Shown piece by piece: positions 25,517-31,613 of a stretch of DNA of 31,613 nt. Each line of letters opens with the position of its first letter. The first letter of the stretch is position 1. Under the pieces are notes generated by a model. That model was given only the letters and a program-made list of their open reading frames with translations. It did not search any database and was not told the DNA's origin. The DNA is from Vibrio tasmaniensis 1F-187. GTDB lineage: Bacteria > Pseudomonadota > Gammaproteobacteria > Enterobacterales > Vibrionaceae. Where the stretch lies: positions 1 through 31,613 of the forward strand of contig NZ_AJZM02000237.1 of the NCBI RefSeq assembly GCF_000272405.2, written 5' to 3'. Position numbers and translations under genes: made by a program.

Positions 25517-27007
25517 ATGATGTGGTTTCTTACCTGTGTTGCAGCACTCATTGGTGGCTACTTTATTTACGGTGCCTTTATCGAGAAGATTTTCGGTATC
25601 AATGAAAAGCGTCAAACACCCGCTCACACCAAGCAAGACGGCGTGGACTTCGTTCCAATGTCGACGCCAAAGGTTTACCTAGTTCAACTGCTTAACATTG
25701 CAGGTGTAGGTCCAATCTTCGGCCCTATCATGGGTGCCCTTTACGGCCCAGCAGCAATGCTTTGGATCGTGCTAGGTTGTATCTTCGCAGGTGCCGTACA
25801 CGACTACTTCTCAGGTATGTTATCTATCCGCAATGGTGGTGCTTCGGTTCCAACTATCACTGGACGCTACCTAGGCAATGGCGCAAAACACTTTATGAAC
25901 ATCTTTGCCATTGTTCTACTGCTTCTTGTTGGTGTGGTATTCGTTTCTGCTCCAGCAGGTATGATCACTAACCTAGTGAACGACCAAACTGATTTCGTAA
26001 TGTCTACGAGCACCATGGTTGTTATCATCTTTGCTTACTACATCATCGCAACGATTGTCCCTGTCGATAAAATCATTGGTCGCTTCTACCCACTGTTCGG
26101 TGCACTGCTTATCTTTATGTCTGTTGGCCTAATCACTGCGATTGGTCTATCTGACGAGCACCAAATCATGGGTGGCTTCGAGATGAAAGACATGTTCACT
26201 AACATGAACCCTAACGATCTACCGCTTTGGCCTGCTCTATTTATCACCATCGCTTGTGGTGCTATCTCTGGCTTCCACGCAACTCAGTCTCCACTAATGG
26301 CGCGTTGCATGGAAAACGAGAAAAACGGCCGCTTCGTATTCTACGGTGCAATGATTGGTGAAGGCATCATCGCTCTAATCTGGTGTGCGCTTGCTCTGTC
26401 ATTCTTCGGTTCAGTTGAATCTCTATCTGACGCGATTGCAAACGGCGGCCCTGGTAACGTGGTATACAGCGCTTCATTTGGCCTACTGGGTGTATTTGGC
26501 GGTATCCTTGCTTTCCTTGGCGTGGTTATCCTGCCTATCACTTCTGGTGATACAGCGTTCCGTTCAAGTCGTCTTATCCTTGCTGAATACTTCAACATGG
26601 AACAGAAGACACTGCGTAACCGCCTACTGATGGCTCTACCACTGTTCGTTATCGGTGGTATCCTGACTCAAGTAGACTTCGGCATCATCTGGCGCTACTT
26701 CGGTTTTGCTAACCAATCAACAGCAGTCATGATGCTATGGACAGCTTCGGCTTACCTACTTCGTCACAATAAACTGCACTGGGTAACAACGGTTCCAGCT
26801 GTGTTCATGACATCTGTGTGTATCACATTCATCCTGAACAACAGCCAACTGGGCTTTGGTCTACCAATGCAGCTTTCAACCATCATCGGCGTGGTGAGTG
26901 CATTCGGAATTGCGGCTTACGTTATCAAAATTTCAAAAGGCAAAGGCGATATCGACCTTGCTGATGAAGAAGAAAAAGAAGCAAAAGGCGTCACCAAAAC
27001 CGCCTAG
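25517..27007 (+). CDS. cstA: CstA-family inner-membrane transporter (carbon starvation protein A; putative pyruvate/peptide uptake)
   Basis: A 496-residue integral membrane protein with about 12 hydrophobic segments. The family block PKVYLVQLLNIAGVGPIFGPIMGALYGP is in the first 80 residues, followed by AGAVHDYFSGMLSIRNGG, FHATQSPLMARCMENE and LPITSGDTAFRSSRLI. E. coli CstA and BtsT (both about 700 aa) transport peptides and pyruvate. This protein is about 200 residues shorter, so it is the short subfamily. The C-terminus is charged (KGDIDLADEEEKEAKG). It is controlled by an apparent BtsR array and followed by the btsSR-like pair, suggesting pyruvate as substrate. That is inference. Codon use is strongly optimised, indicating high expression. 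Confidence 0.85.
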   Translation: MMWFLTCVAALIGGYFIYGAFIEKIFGINEKRQTPAHTKQDGVDFVPMSTPKVYLVQLLNIAGVGPIFGPIMGALYGPAAMLWIVLGCIFAGAVHDYFSGMLSIRNGGASVPTITGRYLGNGAKHFMNIFAIVLLLLVGVVFVSAPAGMITNLVNDQTDFVMSTSTMVVIIFAYYIIATIVPVDKIIGRFYPLFGALLIFMSVGLITAIGLSDEHQIMGGFEMKDMFTNMNPNDLPLWPALFITIACGAISGFHATQSPLMARCMENEKNGRFVFYGAMIGEGIIALIWCALALSFFGSVESLSDAIANGGPGNVVYSASFGLLGVFGGILAFLGVVILPITSGDTAFRSSRLILAEYFNMEQKTLRNRLLMALPLFVIGGILTQVDFGIIWRYFGFANQSTAVMMLWTASAYLLRHNKLHWVTTVPAVFMTSVCITFILNNSQLGFGLPMQLSTIIGVVSAFGIAAYVIKISKGKGDIDLADEEEKEAKGVTKTA

Positions 27008-27120
27008 TTCTTTCAGACTCTTGAGAACAAGAGACACGTCTTCATAGAGAGACAAAAGAACAAGCCAAACACACTTCGCTTGCTCCCGTAATCACCCAGT
27101 GATTCGTGGAAATTAAGACT

Positions 27121-27146
27121 AAAGCCCGTCCTCTGTGATGGGCTTT
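27121..27146 (+). terminator. Hairpin after cstA, probable terminator
   Basis: AAAGCCCGTC (27121-27130) pairs with GATGGGCTTT (27137-27146), one G-T pair, loop of six. The T run is short (TTT then ACTG), so termination may be incomplete. It sits 113 bp past the cstA stop. Confidence 0.65.
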
Positions 27147-27160
27147 ACTGTATCTCAGCA

Positions 27161-27188
27161 TTGAGAAGCAATCGTCACTGGATATAAC
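27161..27188 (+). promoter_or_regulatory. Sigma-70 promoter of the btsSR-like operon
   Basis: TTGAGA (27161-27166) and TATAAC (27183-27188) are 16 bp apart, about 75 bp upstream of the kinase ATG. It allows expression of the sensor independent of cstA. Confidence 0.6.
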
Positions 27189-27264
27189 CAACGAAAACAC
27201 AAGCAAAGCTACCGTTACCACGCAATGAGCTTTACACTTAACCAGCGTCTCAATAGGTGAAAAT

Positions 27265-28935
27265 ATGGAACTCATTCTCTCTCTGCTGCAACAAACCTGT
27301 GTCTACTTAGTGATTGCTTACATGCTAAGTAAAACTCCATTGATTCTCCCTTTGTTGAGCATCTCTTCACGCTTAAGTCATAAGATAAGCTGCTACGTTC
27401 TGTTTTCCCTGTTTTGTATTATGGGCACCTATTTTGGACTGCAGATTAATGACGCCATCGCCAACACTCGTGCGATGGGTGCCGTTATGGGTGGTCTATT
27501 TGGCGGCCCTGTCGTTGGCTTTGCGGTCGGCTTTACTGGCGGTATTCACCGTTACTCATTAGGTGGTTTCACTGACCTCGCTTGTGCTATTTCAACCACT
27601 GCTGAAGGCTTAATTGGCGGCCTACTGCACGTTTACCTAGTGAGAAAGAACAAAGCCAGCCAGCTGTTTAATCCATTGGTGGTTTTCTCGGTAACCCTGT
27701 TTGCAGAGATTATTCAGATGCTAATTCTGTTAGCGGTCGCGAAACCGTTTGAGCAATCCTACGCTCTAGTATCCGATATTGCCGCGCCAATGATCATCGC
27801 CAACTCTGTGGGTGCAGCGCTGTTCATGAGCATCATCCAAGACAGGAAAACCATCTTCGAAAAATACTCTGCGACCTTCTCACGTCGCGCATTAACCATC
27901 GCCGAACGTTCGGTTGGTATTCTGCATGGTGGGTTTAATTCCGATAACGCACAAAAAATCGTGCGGATCATTTACGAAGAGACCAACGTTGGTGCGGTGG
28001 CGATCACCGACCGAGAAAAAATCCTCGCGTTCATCGGCATTGGTGATGAACACCATATTCCGAACACGCCGATTTCATCGCAAAGCACGCTCACCTCGAT
28101 GGAACAGAACGACATCATCTACCTTGATGGCAAAGAGAACCCATACCAATGTTCCTTGTCGCAGGATTGTAAATTGGGTTCTGCGTTGATTATTCCATTG
28201 CGCGCGGGTAACGAAGTAGTCGGTACCATCAAATTGTATGAGCCAAAACTGAAACTATTCTCGACCATCAACATGTCGATGGGTGAGGGTATCGCTCAGC
28301 TATTATCGAGCCAGATCCTCTTTAGCAACTATCAGCAGCAGCAAACGCTACTGACACAAGCGGAAATCAAACTGCTGCACGCTCAAGTGAATCCGCACTT
28401 CTTGTTCAATGCGCTTAATACTATCAGCGCAGTAACACGCCGTGACCCAGATAAAGCTCGAGAGTTAATTCAGCACCTGTCTCACTTCTTTAGAAGCAAT
28501 CTAAAGCAGAACATCAACACCGTGAAGCTCAAAGACGAACTGGCACACGTCAACGCTTACCTGACCATAGAGAAAGCACGCTTTACCGATCGACTAGAAG
28601 TGGAATGGGATATCGACCCGCAGTTATATGAATCTCAATTGCCGAGCTTTACCCTGCAACCGCTGGTAGAAAACGCCATCAAACATGGGATATCTAATAT
28701 GTTGGAAGGCGGTAAAGTGAAGATCTATAGCGAGGCTTTCGAGGGTGGATTCAAGTTAATCGTTGAAGACAATGCTGGTAATTATCAGAAGCCATCCCAA
28801 GATCACGTTGGATTAGGTATGGAGATTGTTGATAAACGACTCACTAATTTCTTTGGACAAGATTCAGCACTAAAAATAGAATCTCAACCACAGCAATTTA
28901 CTCGAATGAGCTTTATCATACCTATACTGAAATAA
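27265..28935 (+). CDS. btsS: BtsS-like sensor histidine kinase (LytS/YehU family), pyruvate sensor candidate
   Basis: A 556-residue membrane kinase. The N-terminal 5TM-LYT region (about 1-195) carries Arg69, Arg96, Cys107 and Ser110. Each is offset by three from the E. coli BtsS residues reported to bind pyruvate (Arg72, Arg99, Cys110, Ser113, as I recall). A GAF domain follows (about 225-355, with YQCSLSQDCKLG). The His_kinase motif AQVNPHFLFNALNTISAV places the phospho-acceptor at His378, and the HATPase has LVENAIKHGI and GLGMEIVDKRL. E. coli BtsS is 561 aa. It has its own promoter downstream of cstA and is followed 105 bp later by its response regulator. Confidence 0.9.
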   Translation: MELILSLLQQTCVYLVIAYMLSKTPLILPLLSISSRLSHKISCYVLFSLFCIMGTYFGLQINDAIANTRAMGAVMGGLFGGPVVGFAVGFTGGIHRYSLGGFTDLACAISTTAEGLIGGLLHVYLVRKNKASQLFNPLVVFSVTLFAEIIQMLILLAVAKPFEQSYALVSDIAAPMIIANSVGAALFMSIIQDRKTIFEKYSATFSRRALTIAERSVGILHGGFNSDNAQKIVRIIYEETNVGAVAITDREKILAFIGIGDEHHIPNTPISSQSTLTSMEQNDIIYLDGKENPYQCSLSQDCKLGSALIIPLRAGNEVVGTIKLYEPKLKLFSTINMSMGEGIAQLLSSQILFSNYQQQQTLLTQAEIKLLHAQVNPHFLFNALNTISAVTRRDPDKARELIQHLSHFFRSNLKQNINTVKLKDELAHVNAYLTIEKARFTDRLEVEWDIDPQLYESQLPSFTLQPLVENAIKHGISNMLEGGKVKIYSEAFEGGFKLIVEDNAGNYQKPSQDHVGLGMEIVDKRLTNFFGQDSALKIESQPQQFTRMSFIIPILK

Positions 28936-29040
28936 AGGCATTTTCGGAGACGAATCACTCCGAGTTGAAACATTTAGAAGCCGACATTTAAAAGAAAAGC
29001 GTGAAACAAGCAGGGATAGAACCAAAATGAAGATTGTAGG

Positions 29041-29772
29041 ATGTTAAAGGCATTCGTTGTCGATGATGAGCTTTTTGCTCGCGAAGAGCTGATTGAACTA
29101 CTGACTGAAACCGGACAAGTAGAAATCATTGGCCAAGCGAGTAACGCGATCGAAGGACTGAAACAGATCAATCTGCTCAAGCCTGATGTGGTGTATTTGG
29201 ATATCCAAATGCCGCAGGTTACCGGAATTGAACTGTTAAGCATGCTTGATCCAGACACCATGCCCTACGTGGTATTCGTCACCGCCTACGACCAATATGC
29301 GATTCAAGCATTTGAAGACAATGCCTTTGATTACCTACTCAAGCCGGTTGAACCTTGTCGATTAAACAAGAGTGTTTGTCGTCTGAATAAGGTCATCAAG
29401 CTGAACCAGAAAGCGCCAGAACAAGATATATCTGCGATTGCTCCGTGCCGTTTAGAACAGATCCCATGTATCGGCCATAACCGCATTGTGATCATGGCGA
29501 GCCAAACGGTCGAGTGCGCTTATTCGGATATCAGTGGTGTGCATGTTCGTAGCTCCTCACAAACGGCGACCTCACAGTTGACGCTAAAGATCTTGGAAGA
29601 AAAGACCGATTTGATCCGCTGTCATCGACAGTATTTGATCAATATAAAATCGATCCAAGAGATCAAACTGTTAGAGAATGGATTAGCGGAGATCATCACA
29701 CTGACCGGCTTTGAAGTACCTGTCAGTCGTCGTTACTTAAAGGCTTTAAAGGAGCAACTCGGTCTCCAGTAA
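29041..29772 (+). CDS. btsR: BtsR-like LytTR response regulator (YehT family)
   Basis: A 243-residue cytoplasmic transcription factor. The receiver domain (about 1-120) has the acidic pair VVDDE, phospho-acceptor Asp54 in YLDIQMPQ and Lys in YLLKPVE. The C-terminal LytTR DNA-binding domain (about 140-240) has LIRCHRQYLINIKSIQEIKLLENG and VPVSRRYLKALKEQLGL, nearly the same as E. coli BtsR (LLRCHRQYLVN, VPVSRRYLKSLKE; 239 aa). Cognate repeats lie upstream of cstA. The ATG is preceded closely by AGG. A six-codon frame starting at 29027 overlaps the start and may couple translation. Confidence 0.93.
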   Translation: MLKAFVVDDELFAREELIELLTETGQVEIIGQASNAIEGLKQINLLKPDVVYLDIQMPQVTGIELLSMLDPDTMPYVVFVTAYDQYAIQAFEDNAFDYLLKPVEPCRLNKSVCRLNKVIKLNQKAPEQDISAIAPCRLEQIPCIGHNRIVIMASQTVECAYSDISGVHVRSSSQTATSQLTLKILEEKTDLIRCHRQYLINIKSIQEIKLLENGLAEIITLTGFEVPVSRRYLKALKEQLGLQ

Positions 29773-29805
29773 CCCCATAAGTTTCGACTTTTTTCCAAAA
29801 TACGA

Positions 29806-29835
29806 TCAAAAAAGCCAACGCATCAACGTTGGCTT
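29806..29835. terminator. Terminator between btsR and ispH
   Basis: AAGCCAACG (29812-29820) pairs perfectly with CGTTGGCTT (29827-29835). On the minus strand the stem is followed by a six-T run, so it primarily ends the fkpB-ispH transcript. On the plus strand the tail is CCTGC, weaker for btsR. Confidence 0.8.
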
Positions 29836-29840
29836 CCTGC

Positions 29841-29925
29841 TGTTTACAAATCAATAGTGTTTGCAAATCGATACTGTTTGCGAATCGATAAAGTTACGAA
29901 TCGATCTTGTCGCCAATCTATAGAG
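29841..29925. repeat. Degenerate tandem repeat (five ~17-bp units) in the ispH 3' untranslated region
   Basis: Units start at 29841, 29858, 29875, about 29892 and about 29908, resembling TGTTTGCAAATCGATAC. The first three are exactly 17 bp apart and differ at two or three positions; the last two are 16-17 bp and more diverged. The array lies between the ispH stop (29927) and its terminator (29806-29835). Confidence 0.8.
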
Positions 29926-29926
29926 A

Positions 29927-30886
29927 TTAGTCGACTTGCTTAATCTGCAGCTCTTTCGGTACTTCGAAGAACATGTTCTCTTCACGACCTTGAATCTCTT
30001 CAACCTCGGTAGCACCCAGCTCACGAATACGATCTAAGATTTGGTTTACCAACTCTTCAGGAGCAGAAGCACCGGCTGTTACACCGATTTTCTTTTTCCC
30101 TTCAACCCATTCAGTTTGAATGTCTTCAGGGCAGTCGGTTAGATAACCTGGCGTGCCTAGCTTCTCAGCCAGCTCTTTTAAACGAGTTGAGTTCGATGAG
30201 TTCTTAGAACCAACAACTATCACGACATCAACATCACCGGCCATCTCACGAATTGCGTCTTGACGGTTTTGTGTTGCGTAGCAAATATCATCTTTACGTG
30301 GCCCTTGGATCTCAGGGAACACGCGGCGTAACTCTTCAATCACATCCGCCGTTTCATCAACTGACAAAGTGGTTTGGCTAACATAATGCAGGTTACTTGG
30401 ATCATTCACCACGAGGTTCTGTACATCCTCTGGTCTTTCAACCAAATACATACCACCAGTTTGGCTAGCGTACTGACCCATGGTGCCTTCAACCTCAGGG
30501 TGACCTGCGTGACCAATCAGAACCACTTCCATATGCTTGCGGCTCGCACGAGCAACTTCCATATGGACTTTGGTTACCAATGGGCATGTTGCATCAAATA
30601 CCGTGAGTTCACGCTCTTTCGCTTCTTTACGAACAGCTTGAGAAACACCGTGAGCAGAGAAGATCACGATATTGTCGTCTGGCACTTCACTCAGTTCTTC
30701 GACAAAAATAGCACCACGCTGCTTGAGCCCCTCTACAACAAAGCGGTTGTGCACCACTTCATGGCGAACATAGATCGGTGGCTGATACATTTCTAGTGCG
30801 CGCTCTACGATGCTGATCGCACGATCGACACCGGCACAAAAGCCACGAGGGTTAGCTAACATTATTTTCATTTCATTGCTCATCAT
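29927..30886 (-). CDS. ispH: 4-hydroxy-3-methylbut-2-enyl diphosphate reductase IspH (LytB)
   Basis: A 319-residue cytoplasmic [4Fe-4S] enzyme, the last step of the MEP isoprenoid pathway, producing IPP and DMAPP. The three cluster cysteines are in [23 protein letters not shown] and [31 protein letters not shown] and [13 protein letters not shown] supply the substrate-binding His, Glu, Ser and Asn. E. coli IspH is 316 aa. In-frame ATGs at 30886, 30883 and 30871 are possible; the last aligns with the E. coli start (MQILLANPRG) and has GATGAG upstream. It follows fkpB on the same strand, as in the lspA-fkpB-ispH order of E. coli. Confidence 0.96.
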   Translation of the reverse strand: MMSNEMKIMLANPRGFCAGVDRAISIVERALEMYQPPIYVRHEVVHNRFVVEGLKQRGAIFVEELSEVPDDNIVIFSAHGVSQAVRKEAKERELTVFDATCPLVTKVHMEVARASRKHMEVVLIGHAGHPEVEGTMGQYASQTGGMYLVERPEDVQNLVVNDPSNLHYVSQTTLSVDETADVIEELRRVFPEIQGPRKDDICYATQNRQDAIREMAGDVDVVIVVGSKNSSNSTRLKELAEKLGTPGYLTDCPEDIQTEWVEGKKKIGVTAGASAPEELVNQILDRIRELGATEVEEIQGREENMFFEVPKELQIKQVD

Positions 30887-30943
30887 TTACCGCGGTACTA
30901 AGGTTGTTTCTATAGAGTTCGCTGTCAGCGAGGTTCGCATTCT

Positions 30944-30969
30944 ACAGTGAAGCGCCTAGACAGTGAAGC
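30944..30969. repeat. Direct repeat of ACAGTGAAGC upstream of ispH
   Basis: Two exact 10-bp copies start at 30944 and 30960, 16 bp apart, in the fkpB-ispH gap. They could be a short duplication or a regulator site. There is no basis to choose. Confidence 0.45.
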
Positions 30970-31006
30970 TCTGGGTTGCATCACACCTGTAAGGCGATAT
31001 TATTCT

Positions 31007-31080
31007 ACTGTTAAGATAGTGATTAACCGCTAAGATAGCTACTCCACCGTTAAGACAGTTAGTCCACAGCTAAGATGTTA
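31007..31080. repeat. Degenerate tandem repeat (four ~20-bp units) spanning the fkpB stop codon
   Basis: TAAGATAG-type cores start at 31011, 31030, 31050 and 31070 (spacings 19, 20, 20). On the minus strand each unit begins RTCTTARC and the first is part of the fkpB coding end (ILAVD). The array looks like partial duplications of the gene's own last codons, since diverged. Confidence 0.75.
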
Positions 31081-31490
31081 ACGTCAAACGTAACGTCTTG
31101 GCCTGCTAATGGATGATTAAAATCAACCGTCACTGAATCACCCGCGATCTCAGTGATAATACCTGGAATTTCCATACCATCAGGACCAGAGAAAGCCATA
31201 ATAGTGCCAACCTCGACTTCAGAATCGCCAACAAACTTAGCACGATCCATATGATGAATATGATCTGGATTTGGCATACCAAACGCGTCTTCCGCCTTCA
31301 ATTCGATAGACTTTTCAGTCCCCGTTTCAAGGCCAATCAGGCACAGTTCAAAGTTCTCACTTAGGCTGCCATCACCCATCACGAACTTTGCAGGCTTACC
31401 CATATTTTCGGTGCTATCGGCAACTGAACCATCCTTCATTTTAATCGTAAAATGTAGAGTTACTGCTGAATCATTTTTAATTGCTGCCAC
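31059..31490 (-). CDS. fkpB: FKBP-type peptidyl-prolyl cis-trans isomerase FkpB (SlpA)
   Basis: A 143-residue cytoplasmic prolyl isomerase and chaperone of the SlyD/FkpB group. NDSAVTLHFTIKMKDGSVADST aligns with the E. coli FkpB start ([22 protein letters not shown]). It continues with GDGSLSENFELCLIGLETG, AEDAFGMPNPDHI and DFNHPLAGQDVTFDV, the last being the family C-terminal motif. E. coli FkpB is 149 aa. I use the GTG at 31490 because AAGGAAAG lies 5-8 bp before it and the N-terminus then matches; an in-frame ATG at 31529 would add 13 residues without a ribosome site. It precedes ispH on the same strand. lspA, its usual upstream neighbour, is not recognisable in the remaining 84 bp. Confidence 0.92.
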   Translation of the reverse strand: MAAIKNDSAVTLHFTIKMKDGSVADSTENMGKPAKFVMGDGSLSENFELCLIGLETGTEKSIELKAEDAFGMPNPDHIHHMDRAKFVGDSEVEVGTIMAFSGPDGMEIPGIITEIAGDSVTVDFNHPLAGQDVTFDVNILAVD

Positions 31491-31613
31491 GTTACTTTCC
31501 TTAGATTTCTTTATTATTTGAGAATGCATTTTGCTTCGCTCTCATATCATATCAATCACAGTAAGTAAGTACTCAGACATAGTTCAGGGAAAAGGCTTGA
31601 GAACAAGGCAGAG

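Noticed and set aside
27042..27275. 77-codon minus-strand frame in the cstA-btsS gap
   Set aside because: It overlaps the cstA hairpin and the btsSR promoter, with no ribosome site; the plus-strand regulatory reading explains the region better.
30374..30796. 140-codon plus-strand frame opposite ispH
   Set aside because: It is the antisense shadow of a highly conserved gene; the composition (many His, Thr, Phe) is typical of such shadows and no ribosome site precedes it.
31491..31529. Upstream ATG for fkpB giving 13 extra residues
   Set aside because: The GTG at 31490 has a strong ribosome site and aligns with the E. coli N-terminus; the extension is not family-like.
31530..31613. 3' end of lspA upstream of fkpB
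   Set aside because: All three minus-strand frames were read; none gives a recognisable signal peptidase II C-terminus, so this is treated as intergenic.

Overview
The window is chromosomal DNA from a gamma-proteobacterium of the genus Vibrio. Protein sequences and gene order match the Vibrio core genome: rrn / clpB-pgeF-rluD / bamD / raiA-pheL-pheA / mbaA-yjjX / trpR-slt / ettA / tyrA-aroF / nagZ / anmK-murQ / cstA / btsSR-like pair / ispH-fkpB. The species cannot be fixed from the sequence alone. I see no phage, insertion sequence, integron, CRISPR array, toxin-antitoxin pair or anti-phage island. This is housekeeping DNA whose main interest lies in regulatory sites, small repeats and one apparent gene loss.

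Layout. Positions 1-550 hold the start of an rRNA operon on the minus strand: the first 14 bases of 16S rRNA, the pre-16S leader with boxA, and tandem P2 and P1 promoters. Behind it lies rluD-pgeF-clpB (minus), with a sigma-32 promoter before clpB. bamD diverges from rluD and is followed by a periplasmic MltF-type lytic transglycosylase, the ribosome hibernation factor raiA, and pheA preceded by a Phe-rich leader peptide and attenuator. Next are an MbaA-type GGDEF/EAL protein overlapping yjjX, then convergent trpR and slt. ettA, a PilZ protein and an M23 peptidase run on the plus strand and converge on aroF-tyrA, whose promoter region carries TyrR boxes. nagZ (minus), anmK and murQ (plus) form a cell-wall recycling group, followed by a small DUF2799-type lipoprotein. 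The right end carries a short CstA-family transporter, a BtsS/BtsR-like two-component pair, and fkpB-ispH on the minus strand.

How the genes fit together. Four themes recur. (1) Aromatic amino acid synthesis: pheL/pheA, trpR, tyrA and aroF, each with a recognisable control mode (attenuation, repressor gene, TyrR boxes). (2) Peptidoglycan turnover: two lytic transglycosylases (MltF-like and Slt), an M23 endopeptidase, NagZ, AnmK and MurQ, plus PgeF. Together these cover cleavage of the sacculus and recycling of anhydroMurNAc to GlcNAc-6-phosphate. (3) Cyclic-di-GMP: an MbaA-type enzyme and a PilZ protein about 5 kb apart. (4) Pyruvate/carbon-starvation signalling: BtsS keeps the residues reported to bind pyruvate in E. 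coli, and the region before cstA carries a helically phased array of BtsR-like direct repeats.

The strongest observations are the phased five- to six-copy repeat array upstream of cstA, the apparent absence of nspS between pheA and mbaA, and degenerate tandem repeats immediately after the stop codons of both ispH and fkpB. Everything was read by eye without database searches, so identities rest on recognised motifs, lengths and synteny.
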